A DNA stretch of 64,000 nt from CAWKOH01 sp963851245 (GTDB lineage Bacteria; Actinomycetota; Acidimicrobiia; Acidimicrobiales; Palsa-688), in assembly GCA_963851245.1 (NCBI GenBank), contig CAWKOH010000012.1:496001-560000 (forward strand). Reading direction: 5' to 3'. Below are positions 27,726 to 36,825 of this stretch, in pieces. A program made the position numbers and the translations under genes. Numbering within the stretch: position 1 is the first letter of the stretch; each line of letters opens with the position of its first letter. Below the pieces are notes generated by a model, which saw nothing but the letters and a program-made list of their open reading frames with translations, did no database searches and was not told the DNA's origin.

Positions 27726-28202
27726 CTAGGCGCCGGGTCTTGGCTTACCGGGGGCGACGGTGCGGGCCAGGATGCCGAGGGTTGCTTTTAGCGCGGACGC
27801 GGGGATGACAGGGAAGATGTTGGCTTCCTTCCATTCCTGGTCCACTCCGGACCAGTCGTAGTAGGAGGTGACCAGCGTCCCACCGTCGATGGCATCCAGC
27901 CGGTACCCGTAGACGTGCCCGAGATTGAAGTTGCCTTCCACGGTCCAGGCCACTTCTTTGTTCTCTTCGTAGCTGACGATGCGGACGGTCACATCGTAGA
28001 GCCCCAAAGGATGATCGCCGAGGGCCTCGCGATCCATATGCACGACGAACGAGTCGTCCACGGCTCGGACCGGCGATCCGGACGCACTCATGAGCATTCC
28101 GGAGCTGTCGATGGCGACATGCCCGTGGGGGTCGGTGAGCACCTCGAATATGGCGCCGGGCTCGGCGGCGATCGCCCGCTGCACTTCCAGCCGTTCAGTC
28201 AC
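27726..28202 (-). CDS. SRPBCC/polyketide-cyclase-like protein
   Basis: Small 158-aa START/Bet v1-fold protein. The opening LEVQRAIAAEPGAIFEVLTDPHGHVAID is the typical strand-helix start, and the C-terminal helix ANIFPVIPASALKATLGILARTV closes the hydrophobic cavity. It likely binds or transports a hydrophobic ligand; no catalytic residues can be named. Single gene, convergent with the reductase fusion and divergent from the sulfotransferase-like gene. Confidence 0.82.
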   Translation of the reverse strand: MTERLEVQRAIAAEPGAIFEVLTDPHGHVAIDSSGMLMSASGSPVRAVDDSFVVHMDREALGDHPLGLYDVTVRIVSYEENKEVAWTVEGNFNLGHVYGYRLDAIDGGTLVTSYYDWSGVDQEWKEANIFPVIPASALKATLGILARTVAPGKPRPGA

Positions 28203-28321
28203 CGCCGTCAGTCTAGAGAATCGGTGCGGGTCGCCGTCTCACGGTTGCGATGGGTACTATCGGAGAGCACGGACATCTCGGTTGTGCCACACTACGGGAG
28301 GGTCTGTCGGGGGAGGGGTAA

Positions 28322-28942
28322 GTGTCGCTGAGAGTCGTTGGAGCGGGTGTCGGTCGGACCGGGACCCACTCGCTGAAGGAAGCACTCGAGACGGTCCTTG
28401 GAGGTCCGTGCCACCACATGGTTGAGGTTTTTGCTCATCCAGAGCAGATCCCGATCTGGATTGACGCCATCGAGGGCCGACCGGTCGACTGGGCCGGGCT
28501 GATGAAAGGTTATGTCGCACAGGTCGACTGGCCCGGTGCAAGCTTCTGGCCCGAGTTACTGGAGACGAACCCGGATGCTCTCGTGATTCTGTCGGTCCGG
28601 GATCCCGAATCCTGGTACACGAGCGCTAGCAACACGATCTTCGGAGGGCTGGTCCTTTCGGAGGGGGAACTCGGCGCATGGATGGGATCGATGAGACGGC
28701 TACTGGGCGATCGCTTCTGCGACAGGTTGGAAGACCGGGATGCGATGATCACCGCATTCGACTGGCACAACGACGAGGTGCGCCGACGCGTTCCCTCAGC
28801 GCAGCTCCTGGAGTGGGCTCCTGAGCAGGGGTGGGAACCGATCTGTGCCCGCCTGGGGGTGCCCGTTCCGGAACGACCGTTCCCGCTAACGAACACGACC
28901 GAGGAATTCCGGGCTAACTTCGGCATGCCGCCGAGCGACTGA
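28322..28942 (+). CDS. Sulfotransferase-family P-loop protein
   Basis: Protein of 206 aa. The N-terminal VVGAGVGRTGTHSLKEAL (about 4-21) is the 5'-phosphosulfate-binding loop form seen in actinobacterial and algal sulfotransferase-like proteins. LVILSVRDPESWYTSA (about 88-103) matches the 3'-phosphate motif with the conserved Arg and Ser. The GTG start follows GGGGGAGGGG. It could transfer sulfate from PAPS to a hydroxylated lipid, or be a non-catalytic homologue. Confidence 0.82.
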   Translation: MSLRVVGAGVGRTGTHSLKEALETVLGGPCHHMVEVFAHPEQIPIWIDAIEGRPVDWAGLMKGYVAQVDWPGASFWPELLETNPDALVILSVRDPESWYTSASNTIFGGLVLSEGELGAWMGSMRRLLGDRFCDRLEDRDAMITAFDWHNDEVRRRVPSAQLLEWAPEQGWEPICARLGVPVPERPFPLTNTTEEFRANFGMPPSD

Positions 28943-28991
28943 GCCACGGCCCAGCAACGGGTAGTCCAGAGCCTAAGCCTAAGGTGGGTAC

Positions 28992-29405
28992 ATGCCCATC
29001 ACGACCGGGTTCAACCACATCGCCACGCTCACCAGCAGCATGGACCGGACCGTCGGCTTCTACGGAGAAGTGTTCGAAGCCAAGGTCGTCTTCGAGATAC
29101 AACCCACGGCTGACCACCCCTGGATGAAGATCGTGGACGTGGGCGGTGGCGCCGCGCTCAACATTTTCGAAGTGGCCGAGGACGAGATCATCGGTGAGCG
29201 GCGCCGCCCGGGGCATCGAGGCGCCGTCGACCACTTCGCGTTTGCCGTCGACTCGCGTCAGACCCTGGAGCAAGTCAAGGTTCACCTGGTCGCAGCTGGC
29301 GCTCAGGAAGTAGGCGAGATCCAGCAGCTCGGCTCTGAATGGTCGCTGTTCTTTCGCGACCCCGACGGCATGGAACTCGAGGTCTGCTGCCCGGTTGAGC
29401 CCTAA
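28992..29405 (+). CDS. VOC-family (glyoxalase/dioxygenase fold) protein
   Basis: Protein of 137 aa with two beta-alpha-beta-beta-beta units: FNHIATLTSSMDRTVGFYGEV (metal His near residue 8) and VDHFAFAVDSRQTLEQV, ending in FFRDPDGMELEVC with the metal-ligand Glu. It is a likely metal-dependent isomerase, lyase or dioxygenase. It sits beside the sulfotransferase-like gene in the same orientation, 49 bp apart. Confidence 0.88.
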   Translation: MPITTGFNHIATLTSSMDRTVGFYGEVFEAKVVFEIQPTADHPWMKIVDVGGGAALNIFEVAEDEIIGERRRPGHRGAVDHFAFAVDSRQTLEQVKVHLVAAGAQEVGEIQQLGSEWSLFFRDPDGMELEVCCPVEP

Positions 29406-29412
29406 CCGCTGC

Positions 29413-30603
29413 CTATCTTTTGTCGACGCCTTTGGCGGAGGCGGCAGTACTGCGGGGCAGTCCAAGGAAGCGCTCGGCGATGATGTTGCGAAACACCTCC
29501 GTGGTGCCGCCGTAGGTCGCCGTTCCTTGCGCGAAGCGGTGAGCGTATTCGAGCCAGCCGTCTCCGATGGCTCCTTTGGCGCCTCTCGGGAGCAGCCCAC
29601 GAGGGCCGACCAGGTCTATGAGGTCTTCGTTGACGCGGATGGCGACTTCGGATGAGATGACCCGGCCGGCCGGCCCGGCGGAGATCGTCGCCGTTTCGAC
29701 GTCGAGAGCAGACCGGGCCAGGCGCTGGCGGACGACCGGGTCGTCGATGGGCCGGCACCCGTCGGAACCGGCAGCGCGGGCCCATTCGATCGCCACGTGC
29801 AAAGCGGTCGCGGCAGAGCTGCCGTACATGCCTCCTGGTTCCTCGAGTGTCACCACACCGGCGCCGTCACCCAGGGCGTGCTCGGCGTTGAGCGGGCCGA
29901 GCAGTACCGTCCAGCCCTGGTTCACAGGCCCCAGCCGGTAGCGGTCGGCGACCCGGATGGAGTCGTAGAAGACCATGTTCGTTCGCTCTCCGCCGAGGGT
30001 GTGGATGGGGTGGATTTCTGCGTCCCCGAGCGGGCAGAGGAACATGGTGAGACCCTTGTGCTTGGCGGCATCGGGGTCGGTGCGGGTCAGAAGGAACGAG
30101 TACTGACAGTTCTGGGCGCCCGTGGTGAAGATCTTCTGACCTTCGATCGCCCACTCATCTCCATCCCGGATGGCCCGCGTCCGGGCCGCGGCGACATCGG
30201 AGCCGGAGTCGGGTTCGGTGTAGCCCAGGCAAAAGCGCACGTCGCCGGCGGCTACCTTCGGGAGGACGTCGGCTTTGAGGTCGGCGCCGGCCCATTGCAG
30301 CACGGCCGGCAGGATCAGCATCGTGGTGCCGAAGCTGATCATGGGGGCGTGGCGGGCATCCAGTTCATACCTGAGCAGGGAGGCCTGTAAACGAGTGGTG
30401 CCCGCCCCACCCTCTTCACGGGGCCAGGTCGGAAGGATCCACCCGCGTTCCCCCAGGCCCTTGTGCAGCCGCTCGTTGAAACCGGAGCCGGTGCGGAACT
30501 CCTCGTCGAGCACCTCGGCGGTGACGTACTCGTCGCAGAAATGCCGCACTTCGACCCAGAACGCCTGTGTCGCATCGTCGAGTTGTACCCGGCTGAAATC
30601 CAC
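29413..30603 (-). CDS. Acyl-CoA dehydrogenase, probable catalytic-type partner of a two-gene enzyme
   Basis: FAD-dependent acyl-CoA dehydrogenase, 396 aa from a GTG at 30603 with GAGGAGG upstream. Motifs: WILPTWPREEGGAG (about 46-59), CLGYTEPDSGSDVAAARTRA flavin-binding segment (about 124-143), WAIEGQKIFTTGA (about 152-164), and the C-terminal YGGTTEVFRNIIAERFLG (about 369-386). It follows another, shorter acyl-CoA dehydrogenase by 16 bp. In actinobacterial steroid catabolism adjacent pairs form alpha2-beta2 heterotetramers (ChsE1-ChsE2 type), and that is the likely arrangement here. Confidence 0.92.
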   Translation of the reverse strand: MDFSRVQLDDATQAFWVEVRHFCDEYVTAEVLDEEFRTGSGFNERLHKGLGERGWILPTWPREEGGAGTTRLQASLLRYELDARHAPMISFGTTMLILPAVLQWAGADLKADVLPKVAAGDVRFCLGYTEPDSGSDVAAARTRAIRDGDEWAIEGQKIFTTGAQNCQYSFLLTRTDPDAAKHKGLTMFLCPLGDAEIHPIHTLGGERTNMVFYDSIRVADRYRLGPVNQGWTVLLGPLNAEHALGDGAGVVTLEEPGGMYGSSAATALHVAIEWARAAGSDGCRPIDDPVVRQRLARSALDVETATISAGPAGRVISSEVAIRVNEDLIDLVGPRGLLPRGAKGAIGDGWLEYAHRFAQGTATYGGTTEVFRNIIAERFLGLPRSTAASAKGVDKR

Positions 30604-30619
30604 GTCCCCGGTCGCCTCC

Positions 30620-31675
30620 TCAGCTGGCCATCGTCGCCGGCGGCCCGAAGTACTCGTCGGCGATTTCCGCCAAAGTGGCCTTGGGATCACCGGCCACCAA
30701 AGTCCAACCTTTTACCCGGCGGAAGTACAGCTGCTGGTCCGACTCCACCGTGAAGCCCACGCCGCCCAGCACGTGGACCCCCACCACGGCCGCCCGCATG
30801 GCCGACTCCTCCGCGTACAGATAGGCCATAGGGACCAGCTGCCGGTTGGCGTCGGGCTCATGATCCGCAAACCAAGCCGCCTTGTGCACAAGCCTCCGGG
30901 CCGTGTCCACGGCTCCGGCCACGTCGGCCAAAGGGTGAGATACGCCCTGGAAGGTTCCGATCGGGGCGCCGAAGGCGACACGCGCCCGGGCGTGCTCGAC
31001 GCCGATGTCGAGGGCGGCCCGGGCCATACCCACGAGGGCGGCGGCCATGAGCAGCTTCCACTCCCGCTTGGCCCGGTCGAAGCAGGCACCCGCGTCAGGT
31101 CCGGAGCCGAGGACGATCCGCTCGCTCGCGGCATCGAGGTCCCACCACGCGATCGGAGCGTGACCCTGGTTGGGCACGGGTTTGGGGCGGGAACCCGAAT
31201 AGGTAAGGACCAGCTCGTCGCCCAGCAATCCGACCACCCCATCGGCTATCGCAGCAGCGGGCACCAGCTGCGCACCGGCCCCCGGGTGAAGAGCCAAGGT
31301 CAAGAGGCGGGACCCGGACGCCGCGTCGGCCAGCCATTCCGGGGCCGGGGAGGTCCAGCCGGCGAGCAATCGGGCGGCGACGATCGCCTCGACCAAGGGC
31401 ACAGGAGCGACCCTCCGGCCGAACTCCTCAGCTACCAGCGACAGGTCGGCGAGGCCGGCGCCGTCGCCCTTCGCATCCTCGGGGAGCCCCATGGCCACGG
31501 CTCGCATATCGGCGAGTCGGGCCCAGAGCCGCCCGTCGAACCCGGAGGGCTCAGCCGCTCGCACCAGGTCAGTAGGGCACTCCCGCTCGAAGAAAGAGGC
31601 AAAGGCATCCCGCAGCGCCTCCTGTTCCTCACTCAGGACGTAGTCAGCCTGCCTGGGCGGCAGTTCCGTGGTCAC
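30620..31675 (-). CDS. Acyl-CoA dehydrogenase, probable second subunit of a two-gene enzyme
   Basis: Protein of 351 aa. The N-terminal helix bundle (LSEEQEALRDAFASFFERECPTD) and C-terminal bundle ARVAFGAPIGTFQGVSHPLADVA with HVLGGVGFTVESDQQLYFRR are typical. The middle beta domain is short and divergent (TLALHPGAGAQLVPAAAIAD), lacking the usual TEPxxGSD flavin segment. This pattern fits the degenerate half of a heteromeric dehydrogenase. It lies between the Baeyer-Villiger gene (19-bp gap) and the second dehydrogenase on one minus-strand operon. Confidence 0.9.
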   Translation of the reverse strand: MTTELPPRQADYVLSEEQEALRDAFASFFERECPTDLVRAAEPSGFDGRLWARLADMRAVAMGLPEDAKGDGAGLADLSLVAEEFGRRVAPVPLVEAIVAARLLAGWTSPAPEWLADAASGSRLLTLALHPGAGAQLVPAAAIADGVVGLLGDELVLTYSGSRPKPVPNQGHAPIAWWDLDAASERIVLGSGPDAGACFDRAKREWKLLMAAALVGMARAALDIGVEHARARVAFGAPIGTFQGVSHPLADVAGAVDTARRLVHKAAWFADHEPDANRQLVPMAYLYAEESAMRAAVVGVHVLGGVGFTVESDQQLYFRRVKGWTLVAGDPKATLAEIADEYFGPPATMAS

Positions 31676-31694
31676 CTGGAGTATCCGTTCTCGC

Positions 31695-33632
31695 CTAGGT
31701 CAGTACGTAGTCGCCGGGTTCGAGTTGGCGGGTCATCTGCCAGTACTGGTCGATGGGCCAGGGCGAGAGGGTGAACACCCGCCCGGCTGGGTTCTTGTAG
31801 TGGCTGTGGCGGATGGACGGGTGCGACCACACCAGCTGGTCGATCTCGGCCTGGTAGTGCTCGACGTAACGGTCGTGGGCGGCCGGGGTCACCTCGCATG
31901 TCGCCGCCCCGGCGCTCAGCGTCTGGTGGATGGCCTCCATGGCATAGTGAACCTGGAACTCCGAGTGGTAGAACAGGCCGGCCCCGTGGGCCAGGTTCGT
32001 ACCAGGGCCGTACACACAGAACAGGTTGGGGAAGTCGGGGACGGTTATGCCCAGGTAGGCGGTCGGCTCGTCACCCCACCGGTCCCGTAGCGACACTCCC
32101 CCTCGCCCGAAGACGTCGAAGGAGGCCAGGAAGTCGTTGTGCCGGAAGCCGGTGGCGTAGCAGATGATGTCAGCCGGGTAGTGGACGCCATCAGAGGTCA
32201 CTACCCCGTCGGCGGCGATGCGGTCTATGGCGGTCCGGACCAGCTCCACGTTGGGGAGCTGGAGGCTGCGTAAATAGGACCCGTTGTCCAGCAGAACCCG
32301 CTTCCCCATGGCCGGGTAGTCGGGGATTACCTTCGGCTCCAGGTCCGGGCGTCCCTCGATCATGGACTTCATCCAGGCCAGGAGAAGGTCGGCCCGCTGG
32401 GCGTGGCCTGGGTTGACCGAACGGGACGTCGGATCGTCGTAGGCGGGCTGGATCCGGTATGGCTCGACGCCCGCCGAGATCCCGGGGAAGGTCATGATGA
32501 ACCGGTACCAACGCCCGTAGAACGGCAGGTGGCGCAGGGCCCAGCGGTCTCCGTCGGGGACGGCGGTGTGGTAGATCGGGTTGTAGATGATCCACTGGGC
32601 GGTGCGCTGGAAGATCGTCAGCTGCCCGACCTCGCCGGCGATAGTGGGGGCGATCTGGAACCCGCTGGCGCCGGCCCCGACCAGGGCGAAGCGCTTGCCG
32701 GCGATGTCCAGGTCCTCGGGCCATCGGGCCGAGTGGAACGAGGGGCCGGTGAAACTCTCCATACCCGGGATGGCCGGCATCCTGGGTATGTTCAGGGAAC
32801 CGACCGCGCTGATCACGAAACGGGCCTGCAAGGTCTCCTCGGCACCGCCGGCCGAGGCCACGTTGACCTCCCACTGCGAGGAGCCTTCGTTCCAGGCCAT
32901 CCCCGTGACGGCAGTGTCGAACCGGCAGTACGGGGCCAACCCGTACTTGTCCAGTATGGCCGTGAAGTACTCCCGAAGCTCCCCGTGCTGGCAGTAGAAC
33001 TCGCTCCAGTGGTCACCCGGCTCGAACGAGTAGCAGTACTGGTGGCTGCCGACATCGACGCGCGCCCCCGGGTAACGGTTTTCCCACCAGGTTCCGCCGG
33101 GGCCGGCGTTCTTCTCGATGATGGTGAAGGGCAGGCCGGCCTGCTTGAGGCGGATACCCGCCAGGATTCCCCCCATCCCGCAGCCGATCACCACTACCGG
33201 GGACGAGTCGCGAACCGATTCGGGGATGTCATCCCGCCAGGTGACGGCCCCCACGTCGCCCCCCTCGAACTGCAGGTCGTCGAAGAACAGCCCGGCCAGA
33301 GTGCCCTCCACCGGGCGACGACCCAGGAACGACATCATCTCCTGAAGGAGCTCCGGAGGCAGTTCCTTCGGCTGGCACCCGCCGTCGCGGTAGGCGGCAA
33401 TGACCGGCAGGGCGGCCCGACGGACCTCTTCCTGCTCTTCCGCCGGGATGCCACTCTGGACATCGAAGGCGAGTACCACCCGGGGCTGGACCGGACCTCG
33501 AATCCACGACGGGTCGCCGGTCATGTGAACCAACGAGCACATCAGCGCCGGGACGCTCATGTCCTTCAAGGCGGCGGCAATGACTTCGTCATCATCGGTG
33601 AACGGCTCGCCGGCGTGCGGATTTCGGGTCAC
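31695..33632 (-). CDS. Baeyer-Villiger-type flavin monooxygenase (4-hydroxyacetophenone monooxygenase-like)
   Basis: Protein of 645 aa that should insert oxygen into a ketone using NADPH and O2. After an N-terminal helical extension of about 160 residues (as in HAPMO), the FAD motif VIGCGMGGILAG (about 172-183) is followed by GGTWWENRYPGARVD. The Baeyer-Villiger fingerprint FTGPSFHSARW (about 312-322) leads into the NADP motif LVGAGASGFQIA. First gene of a three-gene operon with the acyl-CoA dehydrogenase pair, suggesting ring or side-chain ketone oxidation feeding beta-oxidation. Confidence 0.93.
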   Translation of the reverse strand: MTRNPHAGEPFTDDDEVIAAALKDMSVPALMCSLVHMTGDPSWIRGPVQPRVVLAFDVQSGIPAEEQEEVRRAALPVIAAYRDGGCQPKELPPELLQEMMSFLGRRPVEGTLAGLFFDDLQFEGGDVGAVTWRDDIPESVRDSSPVVVIGCGMGGILAGIRLKQAGLPFTIIEKNAGPGGTWWENRYPGARVDVGSHQYCYSFEPGDHWSEFYCQHGELREYFTAILDKYGLAPYCRFDTAVTGMAWNEGSSQWEVNVASAGGAEETLQARFVISAVGSLNIPRMPAIPGMESFTGPSFHSARWPEDLDIAGKRFALVGAGASGFQIAPTIAGEVGQLTIFQRTAQWIIYNPIYHTAVPDGDRWALRHLPFYGRWYRFIMTFPGISAGVEPYRIQPAYDDPTSRSVNPGHAQRADLLLAWMKSMIEGRPDLEPKVIPDYPAMGKRVLLDNGSYLRSLQLPNVELVRTAIDRIAADGVVTSDGVHYPADIICYATGFRHNDFLASFDVFGRGGVSLRDRWGDEPTAYLGITVPDFPNLFCVYGPGTNLAHGAGLFYHSEFQVHYAMEAIHQTLSAGAATCEVTPAAHDRYVEHYQAEIDQLVWSHPSIRHSHYKNPAGRVFTLSPWPIDQYWQMTRQLEPGDYVLT

Positions 33633-33826
33633 TCGAGGCTCCTTGTGGGTGTCAGCTCGACCAAGTGCTCCATCGCTCCGACAAGCCTATGACCTATCGA
33701 GCCGGGTGTCGTCTCCAGGATGCACGACTCTGGTCCCCGGGTCCTGCCCGTCTCCGGGCAGCCCCGAGTTGATGCGCAGCATCGTCGCCGAGCGCCGGCT
33801 CGGGCTGCGTCACTAGGTTGACGACC

Positions 33827-34600
33827 ATGATCGGGATAATCGAAGGACAGGTCGGCCTTGTCACGGGTGCGGCACGGGGCCAGGGCCGGGAGATCGCCCT
33901 GCGCTGCGCCGCCGCGGGGGCGAGGGTTGTGGCCGGAGACGTGCTCGAAGAGGTTGAGTCCCTGTCCGCGGGCGATGCGGGCTCGATATGGGCCACCCGG
34001 CTCGATGTAACGGACGCTGAGTCGTGGCGGAAGGCGGTGGACTGCGCCGTGACGCGGTATGGAAGATTGGACTTCCTGGTCAACAACGCCGGCGTCCTTC
34101 ACCGGATGGACATCGAGCACGAGACGGAGGAGGGGTTCGAGAACATCTGGCGGGTGAACTGCCTGGGCCCCTTCCTAGGCCTCAGGACGGCCCTACCCCA
34201 CTTGCGGGCATCGCGGAAGGGATCCGTTGTCAACACCCTGTCCACTGCCGCCGTCACAGTCTGGACGTCCCACGGTGCTTATGCGTCATCCAAGTGGGCC
34301 TTACGGGGGCTGACCAAGGTCGCCGCCTTGGAGCTGGCGCAGTGGGGAATTCGGGTCAATGCCATCCTCCCCGGTCCGGTTCTGACGCCGATGGTGATCC
34401 GCGACGACGACCCGTCGGCGGCCGAGCGCTTATCACGAACACCGCTCGGACGGGCTGGTCAACCCGGGGACATCGCCGAGCTGGTGACGTTCCTCGTCTC
34501 CGACGCCTCGTCGTACATAACTGGTGCAGAAATCGTCATCGACGGTGGGCAGACGATCGGGACCGTATTCCAGGGTCACCCGGACGCGGGCGCCCCGTGA
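33827..34600 (+). CDS. Short-chain dehydrogenase/reductase (SDR)
   Basis: SDR of 257 aa: LVTGAARGQGREIA cofactor loop, Asp in AGDVLEE suggesting NAD, LVNNAGVLHRMD, Ser in VVNTLSTAAV and catalytic YASSK. The ATG at 33827 is used here; an in-frame TTG lies three codons earlier at 33818. It is divergent from the Baeyer-Villiger gene, and its 3-hydroxysteroid/carveol-dehydrogenase-like motifs fit oxidation of a cyclic alcohol to the ketone needed by that enzyme (inference). Confidence 0.9.
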   Translation: MIGIIEGQVGLVTGAARGQGREIALRCAAAGARVVAGDVLEEVESLSAGDAGSIWATRLDVTDAESWRKAVDCAVTRYGRLDFLVNNAGVLHRMDIEHETEEGFENIWRVNCLGPFLGLRTALPHLRASRKGSVVNTLSTAAVTVWTSHGAYASSKWALRGLTKVAALELAQWGIRVNAILPGPVLTPMVIRDDDPSAAERLSRTPLGRAGQPGDIAELVTFLVSDASSYITGAEIVIDGGQTIGTVFQGHPDAGAP

Positions 34601-34718
34601 TCCCCCATTCCGAGCCGGCGGATCCGCTTCTCAGGGGCGGAGTGCGGATGGCTCGGCGCGGCCCGGATTCGGGTATGTTCAACAGTTGATAGTGACGGTC
34701 ACGAGTGCGACGTTACGG

Positions 34719-34857
34719 AAGGAGGTGGGCGTGGCCCTTCGTCGTTGAGCCTCTTTAGGTGCCGCCCGGTCGGGCGGCGTCGACGGTCGCGCCCTGCTTG
34801 CCAGCTGAAAGTTGCGGCCTGTCGATTCTCCTTGTCCCTCTTTTTTCAGATGAGAGG
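34719..34857 (+). promoter_or_regulatory. Putative leader: mini-ORF with strong ribosome binding site, hairpin, and RBS-sequestering stem
   Basis: AAGGAGG at 34719-34725 lies 5 bp before GTG 34731, which opens a five-codon reading frame (V-A-L-R-R, stop TGA at 34746-34748). A perfect GC stem follows at 34761-34778 (GCCGCCC/GGGCGGC, loop GGTC). CCTCT at 34837-34841 can then pair with AGAGG at 34853-34857, inside the ribosome binding site of the dehydrogenase gene at 34867. TATGTT at 34674 could be a -10 box. The layout suggests leader-peptide or attenuation control, but no known class is recognised. Confidence 0.4.
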
Positions 34858-34866
34858 AAAGTATCG

Positions 34867-35985
34867 ATGGAACGCGAAATCGACGCGCTAGACCGCGTCA
34901 TCGAAGACACCGTGCGGCCGGCTGCGGGCCGGGTGGACGTCACGGGCGAGTTCCCCAGGGCGTCGATCGACGCCTTGGCGGACGCAGGAGTCCTGGGATT
35001 GACCGTCGGTGAGTCGGCCGGCGGGGGTGGAGGCGACCTGGCTGACGCGGCGAAGGTCGTACGAGCGTTGGCTGGGGCGTGCGGTTCTACCGCCATGGTC
35101 GTGTTGATGCACTACGCCGCGACGGTGGTGGTGGATCAGCTAGGTCCGGAGCGGGTCCGCGCGGACATTGCGGCCGGCGATCACCTGACCACGCTGGCCT
35201 TCTCGGAGGAAGGGTCGCGAAGCCACTTCTGGGCCCCGTTGGGCACGGCCGTCGCGGTGGGCGGGCGAGTTCGTCTCGATGCTCGTAAAAGTTGGGTCAC
35301 TGCTGCGGGGGAGGCGAACAGCTATGTGTGGTCGAGCCGGCCGCTCGGCGCCGAGGGTCCAATGACGCTGTGGTTGGTGCCCGCCGACGCGGCCGGCCTT
35401 TCTGCCCCCGGGCGTTTCGACGGGTTGGGGTTGCGGGGGAACCGGTCCGCACCAATCGCGGCCGAGGGTGTGGAGGTGGACCAGGATTCCATGCTGGGTG
35501 CGGACGGCGCTGGTCTTGATACGGCTCTGCAGCTTGTGCTGCCATGGTTCCTGGTGTTGAACGCGGCGTTCAGCGTCGGACTCATGGAGGCCGTTACCGC
35601 CGAAACCGGGACACACTTGACTTCGACCCGGCTCGAACACCTCGGTCAAACTCTGGCCGAGCTGCCGCTTCCCCGCGCCGATCACGCCCGGATGCGTATC
35701 GCGACCGACCAGGCCGCCGCCCTGCTCGGCGATACCATCGCCGCCCTGACCGAGGGTCGCGACGACGCCATGTTGCGCGTCCTCGAGGTCAAGGCCGCGG
35801 CCGGAGAGGCGGCCGCAGATGTTACGGACCTGGGCCTGAAGGTCTGCGGGGGGGCGGCCTTTCGTAAGGAACTGGGTATTGAGCGGCGGTTCCGCGATGC
35901 CAGGGCCGCCCGGGTGATGGCGCCCACCACCGACGCTCTGCTCGACTTCGTGGGCCGGGCCATCAACGGGCTGCCCCTCCTGTGA
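34867..35985 (+). CDS. Acyl-CoA dehydrogenase-family flavoprotein
   Basis: Protein of 372 aa of the acyl-CoA dehydrogenase fold (LDRVIEDTVRPAAGRVD, ALADAGVLGLTVGESAGGGG, TTLAFSEEGSRSHFW, and C-terminal GLKVCGGAAFRKELGIERRFRDARAARVM). The flavin segment is AFSEEGSRS instead of the usual TEPxAGSD. Family relatives of this divergent type include flavin-dependent monooxygenases (DszC/SfnC-like) as well as dehydrogenases, so the reaction is open. The ATG has GAGAGGAAAG upstream. Its stop overlaps the next GTG (GTGA), so the PhnD-like protein is co-translated. Confidence 0.85.
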   Translation: MEREIDALDRVIEDTVRPAAGRVDVTGEFPRASIDALADAGVLGLTVGESAGGGGGDLADAAKVVRALAGACGSTAMVVLMHYAATVVVDQLGPERVRADIAAGDHLTTLAFSEEGSRSHFWAPLGTAVAVGGRVRLDARKSWVTAAGEANSYVWSSRPLGAEGPMTLWLVPADAAGLSAPGRFDGLGLRGNRSAPIAAEGVEVDQDSMLGADGAGLDTALQLVLPWFLVLNAAFSVGLMEAVTAETGTHLTSTRLEHLGQTLAELPLPRADHARMRIATDQAAALLGDTIAALTEGRDDAMLRVLEVKAAAGEAAADVTDLGLKVCGGAAFRKELGIERRFRDARAARVMAPTTDALLDFVGRAINGLPLL

Positions 35986-36806
35986 GCCGTCCGCTGACGC
36001 TGGGGGCCGTGGCCTATGACGCCAAGGTGGTCACCATCTGGGACGGGTTCCGCCGGTGGCTGCGTGAACACGACTTCGAGTTCGACTTCGTTCTGTACTC
36101 CAATTACGAACGGCAGGTTGAGGACTTGGTGGACGGCCGCGTCGACGTAGCTTGGAACTCCCCTCTGGCCTGGGTACGAGCCCAGCGGATGGCACCGGGA
36201 GCCCAGCCTCTTTTGATGCGTGACACCGATTGCGATCTGACGTCGGTAGTTGTAGTACGGGCCGACTCAGATATCAGTGACATCGCCCGGTTGGCCGGCA
36301 GAACTGTTGCGGTTGGGGCCGTCGACTCCCCCCAAGCGACCCTCCTGCCTCTGGCCATGATCGGCGAAGTTCCTGTCAGCGTGCGCCGGTTCGATGTTGG
36401 TGTTGGACTCCACGGTGATCACATCGGAGGAGAGCGCGACGCGGCGCGCGCTCTGGCAGCCGGGGAGGTCCATGCCGCCTGCATGATCGACGCCAGCCAT
36501 CTGCTCTTCGCGACCGAAGGCACACTTCCGGCGGGGACGACCCGAATAGTTGCGCAAACAGATCCGTTCGATCATTGCAACATGACGATCACCGGGAACC
36601 CGTCACCGAAAATCGACCGGTTCGCGTCGCTGTTGCTGGAAATGGACTATGCCGATCCGCAGGTCCGTCCCCTCCTGGACCTGGAAGGCCTCACCCGCTG
36701 GGTACCCGGGCGGACATCCGGCTACCGCCAACTGGAGGCGGCCGTAGACCGGTTCGGATTCTACGACGGCCAGGGAAGGGTGACCGCCCACGACTATCAC
36801 CCCTGA
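35982..36806 (+). CDS. PhnD/SsuA-like phosphate-phosphonate-type binding protein without signal peptide
   Basis: Protein of 274 aa with the type-2 periplasmic-binding fold: LTLGAVAYDAKVVTIWDGF, VLYSNYERQVEDLVDGRVDVAWNSP (about 38-62), and a second lobe starting LAGRTVAVGAVDSPQATLLPL. There is no hydrophobic signal or lipobox; it begins directly at the first beta strand. No permease or ATPase is nearby. It is therefore probably a cytoplasmic ligand binder or enzyme-like protein, not a transporter part. It is coupled by GTGA to the flavoprotein upstream and is 19 bp from the diiron protein. Confidence 0.82.
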   Translation: MSRPLTLGAVAYDAKVVTIWDGFRRWLREHDFEFDFVLYSNYERQVEDLVDGRVDVAWNSPLAWVRAQRMAPGAQPLLMRDTDCDLTSVVVVRADSDISDIARLAGRTVAVGAVDSPQATLLPLAMIGEVPVSVRRFDVGVGLHGDHIGGERDAARALAAGEVHAACMIDASHLLFATEGTLPAGTTRIVAQTDPFDHCNMTITGNPSPKIDRFASLLLEMDYADPQVRPLLDLEGLTRWVPGRTSGYRQLEAAVDRFGFYDGQGRVTAHDYHP

Positions 36807-36825
36807 ATCCCGAGCCGCAGACACG

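Noticed and set aside
34697..34735. Possible SAM-IV riboswitch (GGTCACGAGTGCGACG resembles its start)
   Set aside because: The conserved core and closing stem of the class are not present.
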